Origin: Roseovarius pacificus
GTDB taxonomy: Bacteria; Pseudomonadota; Alphaproteobacteria; Rhodobacterales; Rhodobacteraceae
Assembly (NCBI RefSeq): GCF_900142665.1
Contig: NZ_FRBR01000001.1
Coordinates: 310,001-374,000 of the forward strand
Direction: 5' to 3'
Length of the DNA: 64,000 bases
How positions within the stretch are numbered: position 1 is the stretch's first letter; every line of letters begins with the position of its first letter. Made by a program: the position numbers and the translations under genes. Of this stretch, positions 18,937-28,105 are shown piece by piece. The notes under the pieces are model-generated. The model was given only the letters and a program-made list of their open reading frames with translations. It had not been told where the DNA came from and did no database searches.

Positions 18937-19493
18937 CAAGACCGCTCCTTTGGCCAACGCAAGGTATCCGGATTGCGCGTGCAGCGCCGGATGGAAGCAA
19001 TCTCGGTGTCCGTCAACGGAGCGACACCTCTCCGCCGATCAAAAGCGGCCTGCACCGCCCACGGCTCCAGAAGTTGTCGCGGAGCATACGTATCCGTTTC
19101 GTCGAAACGTTCGTCGCGGCTCACGATTCCAAGGACCTCCAAAGCCTCCTTCGCATTGTCCGGACTCGGCGACATCTTAAATTCCACTTTATCGCGTGAG
19201 GTATCTGGCGCATGACGCCGGTACCAGTCCTCCCGCTTCTCGATCCACTTCAACACCTCCCGTTCCGCCATCCGTTTGCCAGCCAGCGCGTCCTGGTAAG
19301 TGCGATGCTGCAGCGCCTCTTCCATCGTGATCGTGCGCGGTTGGCCGTTGCGGGTGATCGTCAACTCTCGATCGACCACTACGTCGAACGGCGAACTGCG
19401 TAGGGTCACAGGCTTTTTCGGGCGCCCCTTTGGGTTGCCACTTGTTCCTTTCCGGAACTGACCCCGTGTATCCCGTGTGCCCGACCCGCTCAC
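18936..19493 (-). CDS. DUF5681 protein, copy 2
   Basis: A 185-residue paralogue of the preceding gene, with GQFRKGTSGNPKGRPKKP near the N-terminus. I place the start at GTG 19493, whose GTGA overlaps the methyltransferase stop by 4 nt with GGAGA upstream; an alternative GTG at 19538 would overlap by 49 nt. It forms a tightly coupled three-gene operon with the methyltransferase and copy 1. Function unknown. Confidence 0.82.
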   Translation of the reverse strand: MSGSGTRDTRGQFRKGTSGNPKGRPKKPVTLRSSPFDVVVDRELTITRNGQPRTITMEEALQHRTYQDALAGKRMAEREVLKWIEKREDWYRRHAPDTSRDKVEFKMSPSPDNAKEALEVLGIVSRDERFDETDTYAPRQLLEPWAVQAAFDRRRGVAPLTDTEIASIRRCTRNPDTLRWPKERS

Positions 19494-20761
19494 GGGGCCG
19501 TCTCCAGTTCCGGCTCCCGCCCGGTCAGTGCCGACCACCGTTCGATGGCCACATCGACGTAGGCCGGATCGATATCGATACCGCGGAAGCGGCGCCCGAT
19601 GCGTTCCGCCGCGATCAGCGTCGTGCCCGAGCCGAGGAACGTGTCGAGCACAAGATCGCCATGGCGCGTCACGTCCCGCAACGCATCAGCCACAAGCCCC
19701 GTCGGCTTCACCGTCGGGTGCAGCACCAGGTCCTCTCGCCGGCTTCCCTTCATCGAGTTGACCGAGGCGTAATCCCAGACATTGGTCCGATTGCGGCCAT
19801 GCTTTCCGAGTTCCACCATGTTGAGATGCGATGCGTCACCGACACGATAAACGAACACCAGTTCGTGCTTCGAGCGGTAGAGTGAACCCATACCCGCATT
19901 TGACTTGTTCCAGACGCACAGGTTCAGCCGCGCACCATAGACCTTCCTGCCGACTGCGGCAACGTCATCCATGTGCCGCCAATCCATGCAGACAAAGTGC
20001 ACGGCACCCTCGCGCGAGACTTGCGCGGCGGCGCCGAGCGTCGCCTCAAGGAACGCACGGAACTCGTCGTCGTCCATTTCTCCGGACGCCATCGCAAACT
20101 CGCGATGCCGCCCTTTCGCGTTCGCGTGACCGCTGATGCGTACGTTGTAGGGCGGATCCAGAAACGCCGCGTCAATCTGCGCACCTTTACCGACCACCCG
20201 CTCGAGGAATGCCGTATCACGGCTGTCACCACAGCCGATCCGGTGCTCGCCCAGCACCCAGATGTCACCGGGCCGCGCGCGGGGCGTGACGGGCACGGCC
20301 GGGACCACCTCGTCCTCCGGGTCATCGGGACCGTCGACGATCACGTCGATCTCCCCGGTGCTGAAGCCGGTAAGTGTCGGATCGATGTCGACATCGATCG
20401 CGGACAGCTCGGCCAGCTCCAGCTGCAGGATCTCGAGATCCCAGCCCGCATTGAGCGCGATCTTGTTGTCCGCCAGCCGCAGCGCCCGCTTTTGCGCATC
20501 CGTCAGGCCCGACAGTTCGATCACCGGGACCTCCGTCATCCCCAAGGCGCGGGCAGCGATCAGTCTTCCGTGTCCGGCGATGATGCCCCCTTCGGGATCG
20601 GCGAGGATGGGATTGGTGAAGCCAAACTCTCTCATCGAAGCCTGTAACTGGTCGATCTGGCGCTTCGGATGCGTGCGCGCGTTGCGCGGATCCGGCTTCA
20701 GGTCCGTCAGCGGTCGGTAGCATACCGCCAGGTCGCGTTGATCTTCAATTCCCTCTGCCAA
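19490..20761 (-). CDS. ParB-domain / DNA methyltransferase fusion
   Basis: A 423-residue protein with an N-terminal ParB/Sulfiredoxin-type domain (residues 10-110, with GGIIAGHGRLIAARALG at 58-74) and a C-terminal N4/N6 amino-methyltransferase. DPPY at 202-205 precedes the SAM-binding FLGSGT at 375-380, the beta-class order typical of adenine methyltransferases of the CcrM group. No restriction endonuclease gene is nearby, so it is probably an orphan methyltransferase of a mobile element, protecting or regulating its DNA. It is the first gene of the operon and diverges from DUF3489. Confidence 0.9.
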   Translation of the reverse strand: MAEGIEDQRDLAVCYRPLTDLKPDPRNARTHPKRQIDQLQASMREFGFTNPILADPEGGIIAGHGRLIAARALGMTEVPVIELSGLTDAQKRALRLADNKIALNAGWDLEILQLELAELSAIDVDIDPTLTGFSTGEIDVIVDGPDDPEDEVVPAVPVTPRARPGDIWVLGEHRIGCGDSRDTAFLERVVGKGAQIDAAFLDPPYNVRISGHANAKGRHREFAMASGEMDDDEFRAFLEATLGAAAQVSREGAVHFVCMDWRHMDDVAAVGRKVYGARLNLCVWNKSNAGMGSLYRSKHELVFVYRVGDASHLNMVELGKHGRNRTNVWDYASVNSMKGSRREDLVLHPTVKPTGLVADALRDVTRHGDLVLDTFLGSGTTLIAAERIGRRFRGIDIDPAYVDVAIERWSALTGREPELETAP

Positions 20762-20940
20762 ACTCGATCCTCCGCCATCCCATCACGTGTTTCGAGGGTA
20801 GGCATCCCACAGTACGCGGGCAAGCCATTTCGACGCTGGACTTCCGACGCGAACGGAGCGTTTCTGGGGCCACGCCCGGACCCTCCGGGCTCGGGCCGGT
20901 ACCGGCGGATTTTCCCGCCGCATAGACCGGAGATCACATC

Positions 20941-21231
20941 ATGACCCACAAAACCACCCGCAAGACCGACCCCGACGCCTTCAAATCCTCGCGGCCGAAT
21001 GCGCCACAATCACCCCAGGGTCCGCGCAAGGGCGCCACCAAACTGACACTGGTCACCGACCTGCTTACCCGCCCGGAAGGCGCCTCGATCGAGGAGCTCT
21101 GCGCCGTCACTGGCTGGCAGGCACATTCGGTGCGCGGCGCGATGGCCGGCGCCCTCAAGCGCAAGGGCCTCGTTGTCATATCTGAGAAGTACGAAGGCAT
21201 TCGTCGCTATCGCACAGGGCCCGTGTCCTGA
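20941..21231 (+). CDS. DUF3489 protein
   Basis: A 96-residue protein with a winged-helix-like core: KLTLVTDLLTRPEGASIEELCAVTGWQAHSVRGAMAGALKRKG, followed by a YRTG end. DUF3489 proteins usually precede DUF2924 and a serine recombinase, as here, and probably bind DNA. The TGA overlaps the next ATG by one base. Confidence 0.9.
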   Translation: MTHKTTRKTDPDAFKSSRPNAPQSPQGPRKGATKLTLVTDLLTRPEGASIEELCAVTGWQAHSVRGAMAGALKRKGLVVISEKYEGIRRYRTGPVS

Positions 21232-21644
21232 TGCGGGCGGCTGAGATCGAAACGCAGGTCGAGGCTCTGACAAGCCTTGACCTCGAGGCCCTTCGCGCCA
21301 TCTGGCGCTCCCATTTTGGGGAGCCCCCCAAACTCAGATCACCTGACTTGCTGCGCTTGTTGCTGGCGTGGCGGCTGCAGGCACAGCATCTTGGCGGACT
21401 CGACCACGACACCCGCCGCAAGCTGCGGGGTCGGAGGCCGACGGTGCCCGAGGGGCAGCAGCTTGGCACGGGCGCAATCCTGCGCAGGGACTGGCAGGGA
21501 AAGCGTATCGAGGTGGTGGTCCAGTCCGACGGCTTTCACTGGAACGGTCAGCTCTGGCCCAGCCTTTCGGCTGTCGCACGTGCCGCAACCGGAACTCGCT
21601 GGAATGGTCCCCGCTTCTTTGGCCTACGGGAGTCTTCTGTATGA
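21231..21644 (+). CDS. DUF2924 protein
   Basis: A 137-residue protein of DUF2924. Typical segments are LEALRAIWRSHFGEPPKLRSPDLLRLLLAWRLQ and IEVVVQSDGFHWNGQLWPSLSAVARAATGTRWNGPRFFGLR, the latter a small DNA-binding-like fold. It overlaps DUF3489 by 1 nt and the recombinase by 4 nt (ATGA), so the three are translationally coupled. It is thought to be an accessory factor for the recombinase; this is inference from constant neighbourhood. Confidence 0.9.
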   Translation: MRAAEIETQVEALTSLDLEALRAIWRSHFGEPPKLRSPDLLRLLLAWRLQAQHLGGLDHDTRRKLRGRRPTVPEGQQLGTGAILRRDWQGKRIEVVVQSDGFHWNGQLWPSLSAVARAATGTRWNGPRFFGLRESSV

Positions 21645-23254
21645 CCCCCGTTTCCCGTCCCCCGCGCCGCCGCTGCGCGCTTTACACCCGCAAGAGCTCC
21701 GAGGACGGTCTCGATCAGGAATTTAACTCGCTCGATGCACAGCGCGAAGCCTGTGCCGCCTATGTGAAGAGCCAGTCAAGCGAAGGTTGGAAGGCATTGT
21801 CCAGCCTCTATGATGATGGCGGTCATTCCGGTGGCACGATGGAGCGCCCTGCCCTGCAGCGCTTGATCGGCGATATCCGCGCTGGTCGCGTCGATATCGT
21901 CGTGGTCTACAAGATCGACCGTCTCACTCGCTCGTTGGCCGACTTTGCCCGCATGGTCGAGATATTTGAGCGACACGAGGTCAGCTTTGTCTCCGTAACC
22001 CAATCTTTCAACACCACCTCCAGCATGGGCCGTCTCACGCTCAACATGCTTCTGTCCTTCGCCCAGTTCGAGCGCGAGATCACCGGGGAACGTATCCGCG
22101 ACAAGATCGAGGCATCAAAGAAGAAGGGCCTGTGGATGGGAGGCAACCTCCCGCTCGGCTACGACCTGCCAGTCGAAGGCAGCCGCGTGCTCGTGGTCAA
22201 CTCCGGCGAGGCGGATCTCGTCCGGCAGATATTCACCGCCTATCTCGAACTCGGGTCCGTCCATGCCCTGCAGCAGCGCCTGCGGCAAGCCGGCATCGTC
22301 TCGAAGACCCGGACCACCGCTGCCGGACGAAGAGTGGGCGGGCACCCCTTCAGCCGCGGCGCCCTCTTCCATCTCCTACGCAACCGGCTCTACCTCGGCG
22401 AGATTCCGCATCGAGACACCACATACCCTGGCCAGCATGCCGCCATCGTCGACCCGGACTTGTTCCGGGCCGTACAAACCGGCCTCGATGCAAATGTCCG
22501 CCGCCGCAGGCGGAGCCGTGATCGAACCGCGGCATCCCCCCTCACGGGGCGCATCTTCGACATCGACGGGCAACCGATGTCGCCCACCTTTTCCTATGGC
22601 CGCAACCGCAGGCTCTATCGCTACTATGTCTCGGCTAACATGCAGCAAGGCGGACCGCGCGAGGCACGTGACGGACGTGAGCCAGCGCCGCGACGGGTTT
22701 CTGCGGACGTACTCGAAGCTCTGCTGGACCAAACGCTGAAGCGCCTGCTGCCAGACGCACTCGATGCCTCCCTTTACCTCGTCACCCGCGTCGAAGTGCA
22801 TCGGGAACATCTCGACCTCACCCTGCCTCTGCGCCTGCTCCGCACAATCCGTCCGAACTTGATTGAGGACGAGATCGCAGAGCCCGATCCCACCGATCAC
22901 ACCTGCCTGCGCCTCACGCTGCCCGCGCGCCTGCGCACGCGCTCCGGAAAAAGCGAGATTCTCGCCGGAGCGCCCGATGCGCCAAAGCCCGATCCGGTCC
23001 TGATCCGCGCGCTTCGCAACGCGCATCAGATGCTCGACACCGCCGCCGATGGATCACAGACCATCAATGCAGCCCCCACCGCACCCTATCGACGTCGCCT
23101 CATACGGCTCGCATTCCTGGCGCCCGATCTCCAGCGCGCCATCCTCCAGGGGCGTCAGCCGCGACACATGACCCTCGCCGCCCTGATGGATTCGGAATTG
23201 CCCCTGTCCTGGTCCGAGCAGAAGCGAATCTTCGGATCGCCTCGCGCGTCCTGA
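21641..23254 (+). CDS. Large serine recombinase
   Basis: A 537-residue recombinase. The resolvase domain (1-150) shows the catalytic serine in YTRKSS (S19 likely), DDGGHSGG, and VVYKIDRLTRSLADF. The Recombinase domain follows (RDKIEASKKKGLWMGGNLPLGYD, to about 280), then a zinc-ribbon-like part lacking clear CxxC pairs, and a C-terminal extension. It would integrate or excise a mobile element through a covalent phosphoserine intermediate. ATG 21641 overlaps the DUF2924 stop by 4 nt. Large serine recombinases seldom use tRNA sites, so whether it made the tRNA scar on the left is doubtful. Confidence 0.92.
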   Translation: MTPVSRPPRRRCALYTRKSSEDGLDQEFNSLDAQREACAAYVKSQSSEGWKALSSLYDDGGHSGGTMERPALQRLIGDIRAGRVDIVVVYKIDRLTRSLADFARMVEIFERHEVSFVSVTQSFNTTSSMGRLTLNMLLSFAQFEREITGERIRDKIEASKKKGLWMGGNLPLGYDLPVEGSRVLVVNSGEADLVRQIFTAYLELGSVHALQQRLRQAGIVSKTRTTAAGRRVGGHPFSRGALFHLLRNRLYLGEIPHRDTTYPGQHAAIVDPDLFRAVQTGLDANVRRRRRSRDRTAASPLTGRIFDIDGQPMSPTFSYGRNRRLYRYYVSANMQQGGPREARDGREPAPRRVSADVLEALLDQTLKRLLPDALDASLYLVTRVEVHREHLDLTLPLRLLRTIRPNLIEDEIAEPDPTDHTCLRLTLPARLRTRSGKSEILAGAPDAPKPDPVLIRALRNAHQMLDTAADGSQTINAAPTAPYRRRLIRLAFLAPDLQRAILQGRQPRHMTLAALMDSELPLSWSEQKRIFGSPRAS

Positions 23255-23657
23255 AACGCATCGCGATCATTCTCCGGGCGCCTGTTATGGCCTCCGATCA
23301 GCCCTGATATCGCGTACAAAACGGCCTGATACCGCGCTCAAAGCACCTGTTATCAACCGGAACAGGAAAGTGGGTTTCCGGGATAATAAGGCACTGGAAT
23401 TACGCTCTTTTTATCAGACACGCGTCGGCGCTCCGCTCTCACGCACCTGTTTTTGGAACGAATTTCGGAAAAATTCCCTGTTAATCGCAAACTCACCCTG
23501 CCTCAACGCGAGCAGAGACCGCGCCGACGAATAGCCGCGAAACGCCGCGAAACGCCGCTTTGTAAAGGGCGGTAGATAGCGATAGGCTCGGAAAAAGTTC
23601 CCTGTTACGGGCGCTTGCAAGACCGTTACAAAGCCGGAGACTTATTGCGGGGGTGCG
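23255..23657. repeat. Non-coding tail of recombinase cassette with CCTGTTA repeats
   Basis: No gene seen in these 403 nt. CCTGTTA occurs at 23281, 23346, 23477 and 23601, with a CCTGTTT at 23446 and related CCTGATA words near 23311 and 23335. Two copies sit in a wider context GGAAAAATTCCCTGTTA / GGAAAAAGTTCCCTGTTA. Such repeated words after a recombinase gene may be recombinase or accessory-protein binding sites. Confidence 0.6.
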
Positions 23658-23747
23658 TGGCGGAGAGACAGGGATTCGAACCCTGGAGACGGTTTCCCGC
23701 CTACACACTTTCCAGGCGTGCGCCTTCGACCACTCGGCCACCTCTCC
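23658..23747 (-). tRNA. tRNA-Ser (GGA)
   Basis: A 90-nt class II tRNA with a long variable arm; acceptor stem GGAGAGG paired with CTCTCC, anticodon loop CTGGAAA (GGA) and encoded CCA. It marks the return to core genome after the recombinase region. Confidence 0.96.
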
Positions 23748-23806
23748 GTGGCGCCCTCTTTAACGCTGGCCTTACCGGCAGTTCAAGAGCTTTCTGCGCC
23801 CCGCGC

Positions 23807-24526
23807 TCAATCGTCCAGATGAAGATAGACGCGGCGGTTCCGGCGGCCCTTTTTCTCGATCTTTCCAAGGCGCAGGCGGCCGATCTCGCCGGTGCGCGCC
23901 ACATGGGTGCCGCCGCAGGGTTGCAGATCGACCTGCTCCGCCCCCTGCCCGATCCGCACCAGCCGCACCTTGCCCGTCCCGCGTGGCGGCGCGACCGACA
24001 TGGTCCTGATCAGGCCCGGATTGGCGGCCAGTTCCGCATCGCTGATCCAGTCCTCACGCACCGGCAGGTCGCGATCCACCAGATCGTTGAGCGCCGCGTC
24101 CAGCATATCCTTGTTTTCGGGCGCATCGGGCATGTCGAAATCCAGCCGCCCCTTGCGCGCCGTGATCGCCCCGCCCGTGACCGGCAGGGGGATCACCACC
24201 GACAGCAGATGCAGCGCCGTATGGACCCGCATATGCCCGTGCCGCCGCGCCCAGTCCAGCCGCTGCGTCACCCTCTGGCCGACCGGGGGCAGGCCCTGCG
24301 GCCCGGCGGGGACAAGCGCGATCCCGCCCTCTTCGGTCTTCACCGCCGTCGCCACCTCCATCGCGCCGCCCGGCCAGTCCAGCCGCCCGCTGTCGCCCGG
24401 CTGCCCGCCACCCGCGGGATAAAACACCGTCCGGTCCAGAACGACGCCGCCCTCGGGCGTGTGCGCCACGACCTGCGCTTCACCGTCGCGCAGATACGGA
24501 TCGTCACGAAACAGGGCCTGCGTCAT
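23807..24526 (-). CDS. Alanyl-tRNA editing protein (AlaX type)
   Basis: A 239-residue freestanding editing protein homologous to the AlaRS editing domain; it deacylates Ser- or Gly-mischarged tRNA-Ala. Zinc-site motifs are HTALH (H102, H106) and CGGTH (C204, H208). An N-terminal beta-barrel region with VVLDRTVFYPAGGGQPGD is also present, as in AlaX-M/L forms. Its ATG overlaps the TAA of the channel gene by one base. Confidence 0.93.
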   Translation of the reverse strand: MTQALFRDDPYLRDGEAQVVAHTPEGGVVLDRTVFYPAGGGQPGDSGRLDWPGGAMEVATAVKTEEGGIALVPAGPQGLPPVGQRVTQRLDWARRHGHMRVHTALHLLSVVIPLPVTGGAITARKGRLDFDMPDAPENKDMLDAALNDLVDRDLPVREDWISDAELAANPGLIRTMSVAPPRGTGKVRLVRIGQGAEQVDLQPCGGTHVARTGEIGRLRLGKIEKKGRRNRRVYLHLDD

Positions 24527-27021
24527 TACCGCCCGTCCCCGCCGTCCGGCTCGCCGCCATCCTCCGCGTCGGGGATGTCATCGCGCGTCATATGCGCCGC
24601 GGCGGGTGTCTCGTCATCGGGCGGGCGGACGCCCTGCTCGGCCGTATCGTCCATATCCTTCGCCGCGGCGGCCCCGGTCAGAACCTCGGGATTGCGCAGC
24701 CAGATATCCTGTTGCGTGAATGGAATCTCGATCCCTTCCTCGGCAAAGCGGCGGGCGATCTCGTGGTTCATGTCCGATTTGACGTTCAGCACGAAATTCA
24801 CGTCGCGCAGAATGGCCCGGATTTCGAAATCCAGCGAGCTGGCCCCGAATTTCTGGAACACCACGTAAGGCGCGGGGTTCATCAGAACCAGCGGATGCGC
24901 CTTGGCGATGTCCAGCAGGATCTCCTCGACCCGGCGGGTATCGGTGCCATAGGCCACGCCCACCGAAACGATCACCCGGCCCACCGTGTTGCCACGGGTA
25001 TAGTTCGTCACCGTCCCGCTGACGAAATCCGCATTGGGCACGATCACGTCGGTGCGGTCGAACGTCTCGATCCGGGTCGAGCGCACCGAGATATCGCGCA
25101 CCGTCCCGTGCTGACCGCCCACCTCGATCCAGTCGCCCTCGGAGATCGGGCGCTCGATCAGCAGGATGATGCCCGACACGAAGTTCGACACGATGTTCTG
25201 AAGGCCGAAACCAATCCCGACCGACAGCGCACCGGCGACGATGGCAAGGCTGCTCAGGTCGATGCCCGCGCTGGTGATGGCGATCAGCGCCGCCAGGAAG
25301 ATGCCGATATAACCCACCCCCGACACGATGGCATTGCGCCCGCCGGGATCAATTTTGGTTTTCGGCAGAACGCTGTTCTTCAGCGCTCCCTGCAACAGCC
25401 GCGTCGCCACGAGCCCGATCACGAACACGATGGCCAGCGTCAGGAAGATCGTGGGCGAAATGCGCGTGTTGCCGATGGTGATGCCTTCCACGAACTGCGT
25501 CCACAGCTCGGTCAGGTCCGTCACCCGCGCGCCCCAGATCAGCGCGAAGACCGGCACCGACAACAGCACCAGAACAAAGCCCACCAGCACCGGAATCAGC
25601 GAATCCGCCGCGCCCTCGCGATTGCCGCTCAGCAGGGCATAAAGCTCGACCACCACGCGTTGCAGCACCACCAGCGCCGCCAGCACCATCAGCGACAGCA
25701 CCGACGGGAACAACAGGAACGTCGACAGGCCGACATAGCCGACAGCGGCCAGAACCGGCGCCGCCACGGCCAGCGCGACAAGGGTGCGCGCCAGCAGCCG
25801 GGTCATGCGCGCGCGATAGGTTTCCTCGCCGGTATCCTCGGCGGATTCGGCGGTGTGCAACAGCAACAACCGCCCAAGCCGCCACAACAACAGCGCGGCC
25901 ACCACCACCAGCGGGAACAGGATCACATTGCCTGCCGCCTCGGACCAGCCGAACGTTTCGCCCATCGAATCCAGGAAATGATGCAGCCCCATGGCCAGGC
26001 CCAGCAACGCCCCGTACCACCGCCCGGCCCGGCGGGCGTCGCCCTCCAGGCTCAAAGGCGGGGCGCGCATGTCGTCGGTCGGGAAAATCTGCGTCGCCAG
26101 CCACCGCGCCACGAGAAAGACCAGCGCCGCCTCGAGCGCGGTTTCGAACACCCGGTCCATCCGCGTGCCCACAAGGCCGGTCATATACACCGCCCCGGCC
26201 AGGAACATCAGCCCGACGAACGGCAGAACGAAACTGCCGAGCGACACCATGAAACCGGCGATCCAGCGCCCGGCGCTTTCGCGATCCCTCAGAATGCGCC
26301 GCGTCAGGCGGCGGCTCCACTTGCGCCCCCGCGCCACCAGAATCGCCCCGACCACCACCAGAATGGCCGAGACCGGCAGGGCCGCCAGCGCCTCTTCACG
26401 CTGTGTCGGGCTGCTCCAGATCGCCAGCGTTTCCGAATGCACCCCGTCCGCGGCCTCGATCAGCGCCGAAACCCCCGCCCGCCAATGCACCGGGTTGGCC
26501 GGGGACGGCCCGAGATCCAGCAGCTTTTCGGTCTGCCGGTCCCGCATGATCTGGTCGATCCCCTTGACCAGCCCGTCGGCCCGGCTATGCGCCAGTTCCG
26601 CGCGTTTCGCCGGCGCCTGAAGATTGGCCAGCCGCGCGTTCAACTCGTCGCGCTGCGCGGCGATCTCGGCGGATTCCTGGCCGCCCTCGGGGGCGGGGCC
26701 AAGCGCATCGAGCTGCCTCTGAACGGTGGCGATGGTGCTGGCATTGACGTTCTGCGCGACCTGAAACCGTTCGCGCCACCGCGTCAGTTCCTCGCGCAAA
26801 TCCTCCAGCGCCGGGATCGAGGCCTGCGCCTCTTCGATCACCTCCTCGGCCCGTGCCGCCGTTCTTTCCCAGGCGTCGTAATCCGGGGCGGAGTTTTCGG
26901 ATTGGCCCGAAATCTCCGCCTGCTCCTGCGCAAAGGCGCCCTGCGTCCCTGCGCCGCCGAACAGCGCAGCCAGCGCAACGATGGCAAATGCAGCCAGACT
27001 CCGGCGCAACGGGCCTGTCAT
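24526..27021 (-). CDS. DUF3772 / MscS-family mechanosensitive channel
   Basis: An 831-residue inner-membrane protein. It has a signal-like segment (residues 1-31), a long periplasmic helical DUF3772 region with coiled-coil character, then about 10-11 membrane segments, and a C-terminal MscS domain. The pore and cytoplasmic signature GIGFGLQNIVSNFVSG ... LLIERPISEGDWIEVGG is clear. These large MscS-like channels release solutes at hypo-osmotic shock. It overlaps cysK by 4 nt and AlaX by 1 nt, so the three form one operon. Confidence 0.93.
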   Translation of the reverse strand: MTGPLRRSLAAFAIVALAALFGGAGTQGAFAQEQAEISGQSENSAPDYDAWERTAARAEEVIEEAQASIPALEDLREELTRWRERFQVAQNVNASTIATVQRQLDALGPAPEGGQESAEIAAQRDELNARLANLQAPAKRAELAHSRADGLVKGIDQIMRDRQTEKLLDLGPSPANPVHWRAGVSALIEAADGVHSETLAIWSSPTQREEALAALPVSAILVVVGAILVARGRKWSRRLTRRILRDRESAGRWIAGFMVSLGSFVLPFVGLMFLAGAVYMTGLVGTRMDRVFETALEAALVFLVARWLATQIFPTDDMRAPPLSLEGDARRAGRWYGALLGLAMGLHHFLDSMGETFGWSEAAGNVILFPLVVVAALLLWRLGRLLLLHTAESAEDTGEETYRARMTRLLARTLVALAVAAPVLAAVGYVGLSTFLLFPSVLSLMVLAALVVLQRVVVELYALLSGNREGAADSLIPVLVGFVLVLLSVPVFALIWGARVTDLTELWTQFVEGITIGNTRISPTIFLTLAIVFVIGLVATRLLQGALKNSVLPKTKIDPGGRNAIVSGVGYIGIFLAALIAITSAGIDLSSLAIVAGALSVGIGFGLQNIVSNFVSGIILLIERPISEGDWIEVGGQHGTVRDISVRSTRIETFDRTDVIVPNADFVSGTVTNYTRGNTVGRVIVSVGVAYGTDTRRVEEILLDIAKAHPLVLMNPAPYVVFQKFGASSLDFEIRAILRDVNFVLNVKSDMNHEIARRFAEEGIEIPFTQQDIWLRNPEVLTGAAAAKDMDDTAEQGVRPPDDETPAAAHMTRDDIPDAEDGGEPDGGDGR

Positions 27022-28049
27022 TCAGCGAACACTCCGGGAATGCTGCGCGGGGCCTGATCCAGCCAGCCGGGGGTCGGCAGGCCCTTTTCGCGCAGGAAAT
27101 CGGGATTGAACAGTTTCGACTGATAGCGCGTGCCGTAATCGCACAGCACGGTCACGATGGTATGGCCCGGCCCCATTTCCCTGGCCATGCGGATCGCCCC
27201 GGCCACGTTCACCCCGGTCGAGGCCCCCATGCAAAGCCCTTCGTTTTCCAGCATGTCGAACACGATGGGCAGCGCCTCTTCGTCGGGCACCTGGCAGGCG
27301 AAATCGGGGGTGAACCCTTCGAGGTTGCGGGTGATGCGGACCTGTCCGATCCCCTCGGCGATGGAGGTGCCCTCGGCCTCCAATTCGCCGGTGGTGTAGT
27401 AGGAATAGAGCTTTGCCCCCATCGGATCGGCCAGCCCGATCTTCACGCCCTTGGGCTGCAAGGCCATGGCAACCCCTGCCAGAGTTCCGCCCGAACCACA
27501 GGCGCAAATGAATCCGTCCACCTTGCCGCCGGTCTGTTCCCAGATTTCCGGGCCGGTGGTTTCGATATGCGCCTGACGGTTGGCGACATTGTCGAACTGA
27601 TTGGCCCAGATCGCCCCGTTTGGTTCGGTTTTGGCAAGCTCTTCGGCCAGACGTTCAGAATAACGAACAAAATTGTTGGGATTTGAATAAGGTGCGGCAG
27701 GCACCTGAACCAGGTCTGCCCCCGCGAGGCGCAGCATGTCCTTCTTTTCCTGACTCTGGGTTTCGGGAATCACGATCACCGTCTTGAAGCCCAGAGACGC
27801 CCCGACCAGCGCCAGACCGATCCCGGTATTGCCCGCCGTGCCCTCCACGATGGTGCCGCCCGGCTTCAGTTCCCCGCGCGCCACCGCGTCACGGATGATA
27901 TAAAGCGCGGCACGGTCCTTGACCGACTGGCCGGGATTCATGAACTCGGCCTTGCCCAGAATTTCGCACCCGGTTTCCTCGCTGGCCCGGTGCAGCCGGA
28001 TCAGGGGGGTATGTCCTACGGCCTCGGCCAGATCCTTCGCGATGCGCAT
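27018..28049 (-). CDS. cysK: Cysteine synthase
   Basis: A 343-residue PLP enzyme that makes cysteine from O-acetylserine and sulfide. The Schiff-base lysine is K44 in SVKDRAALY, and the phosphate-binding TAGNTG is at 71-76. The C-terminal ASTGVN motif is present. It is slightly longer than E. coli CysK, as in the long alphaproteobacterial CysK group. The stop overlaps the next ATG by 4 nt. Confidence 0.94.
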   Translation of the reverse strand: MRIAKDLAEAVGHTPLIRLHRASEETGCEILGKAEFMNPGQSVKDRAALYIIRDAVARGELKPGGTIVEGTAGNTGIGLALVGASLGFKTVIVIPETQSQEKKDMLRLAGADLVQVPAAPYSNPNNFVRYSERLAEELAKTEPNGAIWANQFDNVANRQAHIETTGPEIWEQTGGKVDGFICACGSGGTLAGVAMALQPKGVKIGLADPMGAKLYSYYTTGELEAEGTSIAEGIGQVRITRNLEGFTPDFACQVPDEEALPIVFDMLENEGLCMGASTGVNVAGAIRMAREMGPGHTIVTVLCDYGTRYQSKLFNPDFLREKGLPTPGWLDQAPRSIPGVFAE

Positions 28050-28105
28050 TGCCCGTGCTCCTTGTCAAATCATCCCCACAGATTTAGCCCCCGCGACAGG
28101 GGAAC

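Noticed and set aside
23255..23657. Possible CRISPR array from the repeated CCTGTTA words
   Set aside because: Repeats are only 7 nt and irregularly spaced (65 to 124 nt); no spacer regularity or cas genes.
24592..27057. 821-codon plus-strand frame opposite the MscS-like channel
   Set aside because: Highly biased His/Arg/Gln composition and no domain; shadow of the channel gene.
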